From Liolophura sinensis (lineage: Eukaryota > Mollusca > Polyplacophora > Chitonida > Chitonidae), in contig NC_088302.1 of assembly GCF_032854445.1 (NCBI RefSeq), forward strand, positions 9,977,338 through 10,041,337: a DNA stretch of 64,000 bases. Reading direction: 5' to 3'. Below the pieces are notes generated by a model. That model had not been told where the DNA came from, did not search any database, and worked only from the letters and a program-made list of their open reading frames with translations. Below, in pieces: positions 12,851-23,383 of the stretch; position 1 is the stretch's first letter; each line of letters opens with the position of its first letter. The position numbers and the translations under genes were made by a program.

Positions 12851-14429
12851 TATCATAGAAAGGAAGAAATAAAACTATTTTACAAAGAAAAAAAAAACAC
12901 AACAAAAAAGAAATCAGCCAGCGGCATGTTTCATTAAATTATGTATGTGCATGTATCTTATATGATACATAGCTTAGAAACATAAATATGATAGCTAAGG
13001 AACAACTTATAAATATCATGGGATGCTGTGATATTACATATAAAGTGTGTATGTATATGATTTTTTTTTCTTTTTTTTTTGTTTTGTCACTTTATTGTAA
13101 ATAGCTCCTATACTTTAAATTTTTAGTGGGTTATTGGTTTTGAAGTTAGTGTCTTGGTTTCTCTCTAATCTCCACCACATGACTGCTCTGAGTCACACAA
13201 CAGTTGCGAGTTCAAACCACAGTTGTTGTCTTTTGTCCTCCACCATATACATTATTGGTCCCAAGCATACAGCTGAAGTGTTTGCCTGTTACTTATTGTA
13301 CCAGTATTCAATGAAGCGACAACCATTTTCACACCTAGGCATGGATGTTGGTATCAGTTTCGCAGTTAGTAATAAAATCAATCAATTTGTTTCGTTTTTG
13401 CTGTTTTTATTTAGTACTCGAGAGGTTACATACATCTGTATAGTTTGTCAGACTGCTGTTTTTAATCGTGAACTATTCATGTATAAATTATACAATATAT
13501 GTATTTCCAAGTTCTGACTAAAACAATAGGCTTTACTTTTTGGGCGAAGGTTCTTCAGAATTAAAGCCAGCTCATTTCTTGAATGAGTGAATCCTTGACA
13601 GTTTGCACTGTAATTTCCTCATGATCTGGGGCTACTGTGAAATATGCATACTATGTGTGTAACATTGTCATGTATTCTGGTCTGTATGTTCTTTAAGATG
13701 AAGACATTTATTTGCTTTTCTATATACATGTAATGTATTTAATTGGTGGAAACACTTGTACCATGTACCTTAATATTCTCTTGCAATGTGTGCAAAAGTA
13801 TAATTATTTGTGTAAGTAAATCACTTGAGTCCTTTGACATTAGAAAAAGATAATTTAAGTGTTGTACTAGTACATTTTTTTGGCACTTTTAAAACCTTTC
13901 ACATATCCTGAAAGTTTACATGTATATTGTGTGATAGCTAAACCTAGTCCATGCCCAATTTCATGGCAAAGTAAGAGGTGAAAAAGCTGAAAAGTTCTTG
14001 TCACTATGGAGGGTTTTTGTCACTATAAAGGGTTTCCTAAGATTAAGATCAGAATTTGTAATGATCATCATGTTCATGACCAAAGGCTGTTCTTTCTTGC
14101 ATGCATGCATGAGTCCCTGTACCAGTTGGGTACTTCATTATCTGGATGTGTATTACTTTAATACTGTACATGTAATTCACATTTGGCAAAATTAAAGTAC
14201 ATGTACTTGATATAAAAAAAAAATTGTTTCTGAGTTCAACTGATTAATTTGTAGTTAAAAAGCTTGCGACAAAGCCTATATTGCAATGACGCTTTATGGG
14301 GATTCAACAAAGTAAGAACAAAAGAGTCAGTCCTGCCATCTGCAGCTATCAAAGTAGTTTTGTTGAGCTGCATGATGGTACAGGTAAGATGCAAAGCAAT
14401 GTACTGGTGAGCATATTGCTGATTCCACA

Positions 14430-14459
14430 AGACAGATCTGGTCTTCAGGTGTAAACTAG
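14430..14459 (+). repeat. Exact 30-bp copy of tetraspanin terminal coding sequence
   Basis: AGACAGATCTGGTCTTCAGG and the following TGTAAACTAG match 11583-11612 exactly. That stretch encodes the final residues RSGLQV and stop. Both copies are followed by related sequence (CTATTTGAC against TTTTTGAC). The copy follows an AG, so it could be an alternative terminal exon; a local duplication is simpler. Confidence 0.8.
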
Positions 14460-15599
14460 AATTTTTGACTTAACACTGTATAAGCTTAAATGGAAAACTT
14501 CATTTCATAATTCTAATAGATTTCTCTTCATACTTTACATGTCATCAGAATATCGACTGTTGAAAGGATGTCTGGTGTGAGAGATAGGCTGTTGTAGGAA
14601 TTCCATGATGGCTAATTTTAGCTAAGCTGAATTTTAGGAACTGAACATTTATTCAGCAGAAACCAAGGCTTCTGACATTAACCCTGAAATTTCCTATCTC
14701 TGTTTTCAACCAATCAGCATCTAGCTCCTCTGTGTCTCTTGAGATTCCAAACTCAAGTGTTAATTTTCATATTTTGAACACTGACTTGTTTGGTTGCTGT
14801 TGAGTCAGGAGTTGTGTAAGTTACCTGGCCAAAGCATCACAAAGCAATATTTCACGAAGTAAAAATTCCAGTCATTAAAGTTGATCAATATGTTCCTTTC
14901 AGTTTTAGCTGAAATTTGTTCTACAAAATCTTACCCAATATTTACGTTATCAAGCAATATTTTGACCTTGTTACATAAGAAATAACAATTTTAAAGTGCT
15001 TTGATATTTTGAAGAAACTCTGAGATTGCTTCATGATCTTGGGGCCAGCATGGGCTCATCTTGTACAAAGCGGTATTGTATGTACTGTTCATGTCAGTAC
15101 CGGTATATACTGAAGAGATACATGACCATGGTGAAGGTGCTTGATGAATAGCATCGATTTCTCTCAAGAGCTGTGGTTTCCTCCCAATATTAAACCTGGC
15201 TTCTGTCTGTTGTAAGGGTCAAAAACACTGCTGTACAGCTCTAAACCCAAATAAAAAGAGAAAAAAAAAAGAAAATTACTTGTGTTAAAAGTGTCACCGT
15301 GGATTTAGTCTTGCTGCATGATAACACTTGCAACAGAATAGTTCAATTAAATTTTGAGGTAGCAACAGAACAATATGGTAAACATTGAGTAGGAATCCAA
15401 AGTTTTAGATGTAAGTTTCTTTCTAAAACAAGGTACTGGATTTTCCTTGTAAAAAAATTCTGCAGTGTGCACCGGAGTACCAAAGGAATGTTAAAACTGT
15501 TTGGCATTCCAATACACTAAGAGATACAGTAATAAGGCATAAATAATTTTTAAAAAATTCAAAATAAGTTGCAGTGCACCAATAAGCCACCATAGCTGA

Positions 15600-15850
15600 C
15601 AACACACGATTGGTAGCTAGAGGCGCTATAGACATTTCGGAAGGGCCTGTCCGTGGGCGTGACAGTAGTTTAGCTTTCACTTTCAGTAATTTTCCGTTAG
15701 GCTGCCAGGGGGCGCTTTATCGAATGACAGTGTTGTCGTTGTTTCACTGAAATCCAGCTGGTGAGAGTAAAAGTCTGCAAGAACTGATCATATGCTTTCC
15801 ATTGGTGTGAACGACATTTACGACGTTAAAGTTTTAGGTTTCAAATGGGT
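15600..15850 (+). promoter_or_regulatory. Candidate promoter / 5' exon of the ankyrin-SOCS gene
   Basis: CpG content rises here within AT-rich DNA, a CTCF-like motif lies at 15702-15716, and a consensus donor (ATGG/GTAAGT) ends a possible exon at 15848. The next + strand coding exon with an acceptor but no upstream coding frame is at 18519. Linking the two is inference. Confidence 0.3.
15702..15716 (+). promoter_or_regulatory. CTCF-like motif
   Basis: CTGCCAGGGGGCGCT matches the CTCF core consensus CCASYAGRKGGCRSY at 13 of 15 positions, including all ten of the AGRKGGCRSY part. CTCF is conserved in bilaterians; occupancy is not known. Confidence 0.4.
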
Positions 15851-16124
15851 AAGTTATCTGTGTTGACGTAAGGGATGGTATTTTAGTGCAACTTGCAGAA
15901 CTGTCTGCATAAATGTTGATAACAGCTGGACGTTCTGCATGGTTGACATGCTCCCTCAGCCTCAGACAAGCAACTGCGTCTTACTGTGCGTGTACCGAGA
16001 AAAACAGGCGCCCTCGATATTGAGATCTTTTTAGCATCCCGTAACAATATAATTCACAGGGTGAATTCGTGGTTAAGGGTAGCTGACAGGCCTTGCATGT
16101 TCATACCGCTGTCATATCGCCAAG

Positions 16125-16640
16125 CACTGCCAGTAGCCCCAGGTGGCTATTTCATCTCCTCTATATTAGGCTGGCGAAGTAGGCCTATCGTAGGCACAGG
16201 GGGAGCCAATGGTAAACCATACACCGATTCATACCATGTCCGGTAAGTCCTTTCTAAACAATGGCTGTAGTCCAAAAGTGGTGTCAACTTTGGCTCTTAC
16301 CTCTCAGCTCGCCTGCACACACATTATCACACATATATTCCACTTGGTAAGGATACACAAGACCCAAATTCACTTCACACTCATCGCTAAAGCAGAAGCC
16401 ATTTACCTTCGCCACAGTTGATGTTCCATTACTGATTGGAGTATACCTGGGATGTTGCATGTTCAGGTGAGCTAAGAGGTAAGAGTCAAAGTTGACAGCA
16501 CTTTTGGATTGCAGCCTTTGTTTGGAAAGAACTTATCAGGTGTGAATCAGTGTATGGTTAGCCATTGGTTCCACCTTTTCTACGATACTCCACCAGTCCA
16601 ATATAAAGAGAGGAGTTGAAGGAGCCACCTGGAAGCAGTC
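16125..16640. repeat. Large imperfect inverted repeat (foldback element)
   Basis: The left arm (16125-16315) and the right arm (16464-16640) are reverse complements with scattered mismatches and small gaps. Paired landmarks: CCAGGTGGCT with AGCCACCTGG, CCAATGG with CCATTGG, TCCAAAAGTG with CACTTTTGGA, GCTCTTACCTCT with AGAGGTAAGAGT. The loop is about 148 bp. No coding capacity. It may be a foldback or long-TIR MITE; if transcribed it would give a long hairpin RNA. Confidence 0.85.
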
Positions 16641-18495
16641 ACAATGTAGCCAGGACTATGATATTAGAAGGCATGTTGACTGCAGTCTGGCCATATGTTG
16701 ACTAGATACCAGTTGTAATACTTTTGCCAAATTGTACATAGTTCGAACATAAGACCATTTGAGGAACACATATTTAATTCTTCCTATGAGCATTAATGTC
16801 TGAAACCCTCTTTCTCTGAAATAATGAAGGCAGTTTATGATTGTGCGAAAGTATCCATTATTGTGACTGGATGATCTGATCATTAAATCATGACAATTAG
16901 TTGCAACCCATAAAGAAAAATATGTTTGCAGAGCTTGCAGAGCTCTTGTTTCTTTTTCAGCTCTGTATTCGTTTTTAAAACGCGGGAAAATTAAAACATG
17001 GGAAAATAATTTAACATCTGTTGCTTACAGAAACACTTTGCATTGTTAACTTCGCATGTTTAGTCATTAGTGTCTTTCATTCTTCAGGAATGTTCTTCTA
17101 CATTAATTTCTGCATTTTAGTGAATGTGAAGCCAAAAAATGTGTGAATGTTGATCACTAGCCCAAAGCTAACTGGATGTACTTAAGTCATGCTCACCGTT
17201 GATCTAACCTAGATCCATGAGGAAACTTTCAATAAAATAACAGCTCGAACCCCTTTTTTTGGTATGCACTGATTTTCCAAAACACCCAAAATGTAAATAT
17301 ATAAAAGCCAGTATTGGTAAACCATCTTTCAACAGTAGCCCAGCGATTTAAACTTACGAATCTGACAAGTCGAACCAACGTCTGCCATGTTTTGAGTTTG
17401 AACTTCAGCCAAACTCTGGCAAGGTACTTTTTGTTAGGAATGTTTTTGGTTATTTTTTGGACCGCAAAAACAAGGTTATTCTAGTCATTGGATTTTGTTG
17501 TTTACGGTTTATCTTTCAAGGAGAAATGACACACATTGCCTGAGTTACACTTCTTGATTTGAAATTCTCAATGACTGGATTGTTGTTAAAAGAGAGCTTA
17601 CTGGTGCATGTTTTGACATCTTTTAAATGCAGATAACTTGCTGAATCAGTGTACACCAAACATAAGGATGGACTTGAGATATAAAGGTTTGTGAAATTTG
17701 CCTGCTGGGTGAGATATAGACAGGCTATACATACCAAGTTTGCATATCATGTCTCGATGACCTTATTTGTCACCTGAGTGAGCACGTGTATTGTATGACG
17801 TGAGATATATACACATATGTACACCTGTGTTGTTGTTGCCGTGGTGTCTAAATTTCTCTGACCTTCTTCTGGCTGGCTATCTGCTAAAGATGTACCAGTT
17901 AAAAGTGGAAACTTTTACATATAAGTGAAAAACACATTAGATGATGGCAGTATCACTGCATGATTTATTTGAGGGAGTATATACATAGTATACTTCCAAT
18001 AATCTCAGTTTACTTCAGTCAGACTTGCTGCTTGCATAAGTTGCCATTAATGTGACATGCATGTGTTCTCTGATTTTTTATGCACTAATTTCAGAAGTTT
18101 AGCTGGAAGATCTTTCATGATTTGAGTCTCAAAATACAGCTTTGGTGAGGCATTAAGTATTGGTAGGTTTGACAGGGCACTGCAGTAGTTAGTTGTGGGA
18201 TGTCTGGTTTCTTCCATCCACAAGTTGACATGTTTACCGTTTTATGATATGATATTTTATGATAAATGATAAATAAATAAATAATTATCTCCTGATATAA
18301 GTGTCTCCATGATGATGTCACAGTAAAGCAAATTATCTCAAGAGTTTGTGCCCGCTTGGCTCAGCCTGGTTTTCCCCCACCGTAAATCTGGGTACCACCA
18401 TGTTTTTGAAATATTGTTGAGCATGGCATAAAACACGAAATAACTAAGCTTGAAGTTGTGACTTTGATCTGCTGTATTAAACTGTTCAATGACCT

Positions 18496-18513
18496 GTGTG
18501 TGTGTGTGTGTGT
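18496..18513. repeat. (TG)n microsatellite in polypyrimidine region
   Basis: A TG-dinucleotide run sits directly before the TTTCAG acceptor of the ankyrin-SOCS coding exon, so length changes here lie within the 3' splice site region. Confidence 0.7.
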
Positions 18514-18528
18514 TTCAGACGTTGGACT

Positions 18529-19587
18529 ATGGGTAACTATCAGCACACTGGGCGTCAATTGTGGGCTCACCAGTGTATGCCCCGAGGGGCCCTGCAGGGG
18601 TTTCGCTACTCTTTGTCTGACACAGAATCAGAATCAGATGACAAAGAGACCCTCAGTTGCTCTGACCTTGAGAAACTCCAGAATGCCGTTGTGAATAACA
18701 ACATTTGTGTGTTGAAAGATTTGATTAACAGCAACAATATTGACCTTAATGTCCCAATCAACTCCAAAGATGAAACAGCCCTGATGATGTCTGTAAAGTT
18801 ATCTCACTTAGACATGGTACAGGCACTGCTCAAGTTCCCAAACTGCAATAACAACTGCCATAATGTCTACCACTTCTCAGTGCTGGATGCTGCGCTCATC
18901 ACGCTGTTTGACCGGCGGGACACTGATGATTGTGAGCGCTGCTGGGAAATACTGGTTACCCTTCTGCGAGTCAAATCTGAGCCTCTGAGCAAAGACGCCA
19001 TGACGTATGTGATAAGGACTGCGCTGAAGCACCAGGACACAGATTTCATTCAGCGGCTCATCAATACTTTTACTCAGGTGACACAGTCCACGGCGTTACA
19101 CCTCTACCTGCTGGAGAAGCTTCATCGCCACCAGCCCATATACCCAGGGGACATGGATCCCATCTTGGAACAGATGACCAAGTTCACAATCAGCCTGCTG
19201 CGCTCTGTGTCCTTGCTAGCATTGCGCCAGGTGGTGCACTCAATGGTGTACTACTTGGAGTCATACTGGAAGTGCCGTGAGAAGAAAAGTCAGGTGTTCC
19301 AACGACTCGTTGTTTACGCCTCTGGGGCTGGCTGGAACTGGACCTCACAGCAAATCGCCTTTATTGAGAAAGTCAGCCCTGGCCTGGCACTTTGGTGCTG
19401 TCGCAGCAAAACAGTTCCTCCGTCTCTCTCGCACACTTGTCGTCTGTCATTCAGGGCCAGCCTCTCCTGTTCAGTCAATGAAGCCATTGACAACCTGCCT
19501 CACAGTCTACCTGATCTGCTCAAGAAATACCTGCTTCTTCATGACTTGGATAACTTTCCTGACAATATTCTGCATTTACAACTGTGA
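18529..19587 (+). CDS. Ankyrin repeat and SOCS box protein (ASB-like)
   Basis: Probable substrate receptor of an Elongin B/C-Cullin-5 ubiquitin ligase. The exon opens after a TTTCAG acceptor (18518); the ATG at 18529 is the first in frame inside it, giving 352 aa in one coding exon; an upstream non-coding exon is implied. The N-terminal half has an ankyrin-type helix pair around NSKDETALMMSVKLSHLDMV, with weak repeats around it. The C-terminus has a SOCS box: BC box SLSHTCRLSF (residues 299-308) for Elongin C and a LPHSLPDLLKKYL segment in the Cullin-5 box position. MGNYQHT could be N-myristoylated, which is speculative. Family assignment rests on the SOCS box with an ankyrin repeat; I cannot match it to a numbered vertebrate ASB. 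The substrate is unknown. Confidence 0.85.
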   Translation: MGNYQHTGRQLWAHQCMPRGALQGFRYSLSDTESESDDKETLSCSDLEKLQNAVVNNNICVLKDLINSNNIDLNVPINSKDETALMMSVKLSHLDMVQALLKFPNCNNNCHNVYHFSVLDAALITLFDRRDTDDCERCWEILVTLLRVKSEPLSKDAMTYVIRTALKHQDTDFIQRLINTFTQVTQSTALHLYLLEKLHRHQPIYPGDMDPILEQMTKFTISLLRSVSLLALRQVVHSMVYYLESYWKCREKKSQVFQRLVVYASGAGWNWTSQQIAFIEKVSPGLALWCCRSKTVPPSLSHTCRLSFRASLSCSVNEAIDNLPHSLPDLLKKYLLLHDLDNFPDNILHLQL

Positions 19588-20148
19588 TAATCAATCAGAT
19601 CTCTCCAATGTTGCTTTAGTACAGTAATTGGTTCTTCAAGGGGCAGGTGGGGTGGTGTGGGGTAGGGGGAGAGGTTGATTCCTGTCGGAAGAAATTAGAG
19701 TTGGGCTAAATCACAAAGCATTGTAGCCTTGAGATAATCTTCATATCAGTGATGAATATACAGGGTACAGTAATCATCATAGATATTGTAGTGAAGGTTA
19801 TTGTCAAATTATTGGAAAGAGCACTGCAATGTACTATAATCCAGCTTGGCACATGAATTTGTGTCAGTCTTGAAGTGTATACTGTGTAGAGATAATGCAG
19901 TTGGTGAGAAAAAGAAACTTGTATTTTTGCTTTTTTTATATAGCACATACGTCAGGGGGAATGACTTTGGGCAAGTAATTTTGAGTTGGATGTAACAAAA
20001 CTTTTTTTTCAAGTCCCAGCTTTAGTGTAGTTGGTTCCTGTACTCACAATTGACGCACAAACAAGCAGACAAGCAGGTAACTCATATGACTGAAAGGCTT
20101 TTAAATATAAGGTCCTGTAGATTGTTTTCATAAGTTTAAATCAAAAGT
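19588..20148 (+). other. 3' flank of ankyrin-SOCS gene
   Basis: Non-coding. Includes a G-rich stretch at about 19637-19672 (GGGGCAGGTGGGGTGG...). A candidate AATAAA lies further on at 20538-20543, beyond the SINE. Nothing else recognised. Confidence 0.4.
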
Positions 20149-20424
20149 CATAAATGATATATTTATTTATTTATTTACTTGATTTTACGCCATACTCCAG
20201 AATATTTCACTTATACAGTGGCGGCCAGCATTATGGTGGGAGGAAACCCGCGTGGAGCCTGAGTGAAACGCATGACCGTCCGCAAATTGCTGACAGACCT
20301 TCACACGTACGGCCGGAGAGAAAGCCAGCATGAGCTGGGCTTGAACTCACGCTGACCGTATTGGTGAGAGGCTCCTGAGTCATTGCACTGCGTGCTAACC
20401 ACGGAGACTCCCATAAATGATATA
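20149..20424 (-). mobile_element. Full-length SINE family A with target-site duplication
   Basis: Antisense copy at 20162-20411: (ATTT)n tail at the left, body with GGCGGCCAGCATTATGGTGG, tRNA-like head at the right. Flanked by a perfect 13-bp direct repeat, CATAAATGATATA, at 20149-20161 and 20412-20424, the product of LINE-type target-primed insertion. Confidence 0.9.
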
Positions 20425-22371
20425 CATGTAGTCTACATGGACAAGTGCCTCACACATATCTGAACAGAATACGATACACATTTAAAGAAGCAACTTACTT
20501 ATTAGTATAAATTTCACAGTCTCTTATGCATGTGTTTAATAAACAGGTTAATATAAGTTTTGTATAGACCTGTAAGATTTACAACCACAATTAAATCACA
20601 TTAATGGGAAAGATGATTTCTAAGATTATTTTCACTGTCAGATTCTGTATACTCACATGTGTTGATGTGAGTAGGCTGTATATATATGTAAACACTTTTT
20701 TGCACAGCCTAGGCTGTTGACAATGACCAACCATTAGATGTTTTTATGTATTTAAAGCGATTTTTATTTTGTTGTTTGACTACATGTACCTATTGATATT
20801 AGTATAAAAACATTCTTTAGCACACTCAAGGTAAAACTCTACTCTTTATGTAAGCTGTGGTCTGTCAGTTCTCACTCTCTAATTTGTTCATTACACATAA
20901 AAAGTATATCTATGTATATATATATATATATATATATAACTTTTTTTTTCTAATTGCATATAAACACTAATTAAAGGCATGATTTTTTTACATTTTCCCA
21001 AAAAAAGATTAACTCGCTAATTTAGAATTGGAATTGGGCATTACTTTGACCAAATTCCAAATTATATTCATTCACTTATTTATTGACTTTTTATCCAGAT
21101 TTTTGTAAAGCTAAAAATATTCAGATTTGAAAATGTGTGAGAGATCCAAAATCAGAAGTTTTGATATATGAACATGCAGATGCATAGATAGACTAGGTAC
21201 ATGTAGGGCCAGAGTGCGTCATCATATACTCAAATGTGTTTAAATCTGTAATAGGCAAAACCATAATATTTAACTTCACATTTAAGACACTTGTTATAGA
21301 AGTAGGCAATGCTGGATAGACCACTTAAAACCGTGCAAAAAATACTTCATGTATTTTTTCAATTTTTTTTAATAAGTGTGAAAGGCATTCAAACATTTGC
21401 ATTCTAAGATGGCCTTTATGGACCATACTACAAGTGTTAAGAAAGTCACTTCACATAAAGTTTTCCAATTCTAAGCACAAAATTGAACATTGGAATAGCT
21501 CTACTCATGAGTAAAAGATACTAAAATAATGTTCTCATTAATTTTTTTACCACTGGTGAACATAAAAGAAAGGTTATGTGAAGTTAGAGTTTCCCATACA
21601 TTGTCACATTTAAGTGCCTTTGAAACTGTTTAAAACAATCTTAAAAGATTATTGAAGGTATTTTAATTTGTAACCCATAGTTGTCAGCTGTCTGATAAAT
21701 CTTACTTCATATTTTAGTTGTCTTTGACTTTAAAATATATAAAAATAAAAAGAAGTGAAATCCAAGGTTTTGCACTCACACTGGATGTGGTTTTGGCCAT
21801 CAGACTTTCTGCCGACTTATGCATGCTAAGAATTTTATATCAGTTGGCAAAACAGTTACAAAAAGATAATCTTATCAGGACCAAAAGCAAAAGTTAATTC
21901 TGTAGCAAATCAGTAGGCATTTGAATTTGAAATTTGAATTTTAATGTATCAAAAATAAAAACCTGACATACATGTATGGTTATATCACAGATACATTACA
22001 CCTGCATTGATACACAAGCACTGTTAAGATTGATAAACTTTTTTCTGCACGCACATGTATGTACTGTACATGTACTTGTCATGTCATTTACTTGTTGTAG
22101 ACTAATGTACGTCCACATCGTGAAGAGGTCAAAAGTTTAGACTTTGAACTTTAGGAAATATGATTGTATATAGGGAAATGTGAGGGTGATTGAAGATGAC
22201 ATTACAAGCTTTTTTTAATTTGTATTTATACAAATTTGGTGAAGAATGACCTAGTCATTGACTGACAAAAAGAATTTAAATGAGTACAGTATTTCATTAT
22301 AATATATTAACTTGATGGAAATTTTTAATTTTCAGTTCCAGTTTAATGGTAGTAATGTATATACACATAAT
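20425..22371. other. Intergenic, AT-rich; (TA)n at 20915-20939
   Basis: No gene or known element was recognised. A short TA microsatellite lies at 20915-20939. Confidence 0.5.
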
Positions 22372-22571
22372 NNNNNNNNNNNNNNNNNNNNNNNNNNNNN
22401 NNNNNNNNNNNNNNNNNNNNNNNNNNNNNNNNNNNNNNNNNNNNNNNNNNNNNNNNNNNNNNNNNNNNNNNNNNNNNNNNNNNNNNNNNNNNNNNNNNNN
22501 NNNNNNNNNNNNNNNNNNNNNNNNNNNNNNNNNNNNNNNNNNNNNNNNNNNNNNNNNNNNNNNNNNNNNNN
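22372..22571. other. Assembly gap (200 N)
   Basis: Exactly 200 N, a conventional gap size. Both flanks carry the same 13-mer, ATATACACATAAT, at 22359-22371 and 22572-22584, which suggests an overlap that was not merged or a collapsed tandem repeat. Confidence 0.98.
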
Positions 22572-22983
22572 ATATACACATAATTATAAAGTGTGTAATT
22601 AAGTATTCTATGATATATTTTTAATGTGAATTATACTTTGTCTCGTATGTGTATGCACTGATAGAGATATTGTTAGTTACACAGTTACTCTGAGGCAGGA
22701 TACAGAATGTATTCCGGCCAGCTAGGAATTTATTGGGTTGCCGCTGTTTCATCAGTTAAGCTCAGAAGGCAAGAGCGAATCACTTTGCAAAGTCATTGTA
22801 AAAACTGAAGAAGCCAATTGGCATCAGCTGCAGGATATGGAAAATATACACGTCCTTATGCGAGTGTTACTGTCCAATGAAAACAGTATACCAAACTATA
22901 AATTTGGTCTGACCAAGGCTAAGTAAGTGAGTGAATGAGTGCTTGGGTTTAAACGTTGGACTAGGTCTAAGTGTATGTGCACC

Positions 22984-22986
<3 letters not shown>

Positions 22987-23042
<56 letters not shown>

Positions 23043-23052
23043 TATATATATA
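22987..23052. repeat. (TA)n microsatellite with CA interruption
   Basis: About 24 TA units at 22987-23034, then a short CA run and further TA units. Confidence 0.95.
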
Positions 23053-23198
23053 TGCATATGTTTATAGGTCTGTGGCACAAGTGTAGGGTACAGTGATATT
23101 CAAAACCTATATTTTCATACTCGGAGTGGCAAATCACAATAATATACTGATGCCACATGTACTTTGCTCCGTATAAGAAACAGCTGTATTAAAGCTTG

Positions 23199-23383
23199 TA
23201 CCCTAATTCCTCAACCTTTTCACATGTGAAAGAGCAAATTTCAGTGCAATTTATGCACATTTTAAAGATAATTTTGGAGACAAAACTACAATGGTTGAAT
23301 TGGCTTATTTCATAGCTTCACAAAAGGTGTAATTTTATCAGCCTTGAATAAACACCTTGCGAAAAGGTTGAAGAATTACAATA
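23199..23383 (-). mobile_element. MITE with TAATTCTTCAACC termini, copy 2
   Basis: Reverse-oriented copy. Begins TACCCTAATTCCTCAACC and ends AAAAGGTTGAAGAATTACAATA; body is the reverse complement of the other copies, about 185 bp, with TA at both ends. No coding capacity. Confidence 0.8.

Noticed and set aside
18458-18694. Alternative frame overlapping the ankyrin-SOCS start
   Set aside because: It closes within the exon, has no family resemblance and its ATG lies in the intron before the acceptor.
22297-22624. Open frames across the N run
   Set aside because: They consist almost wholly of unknown bases.
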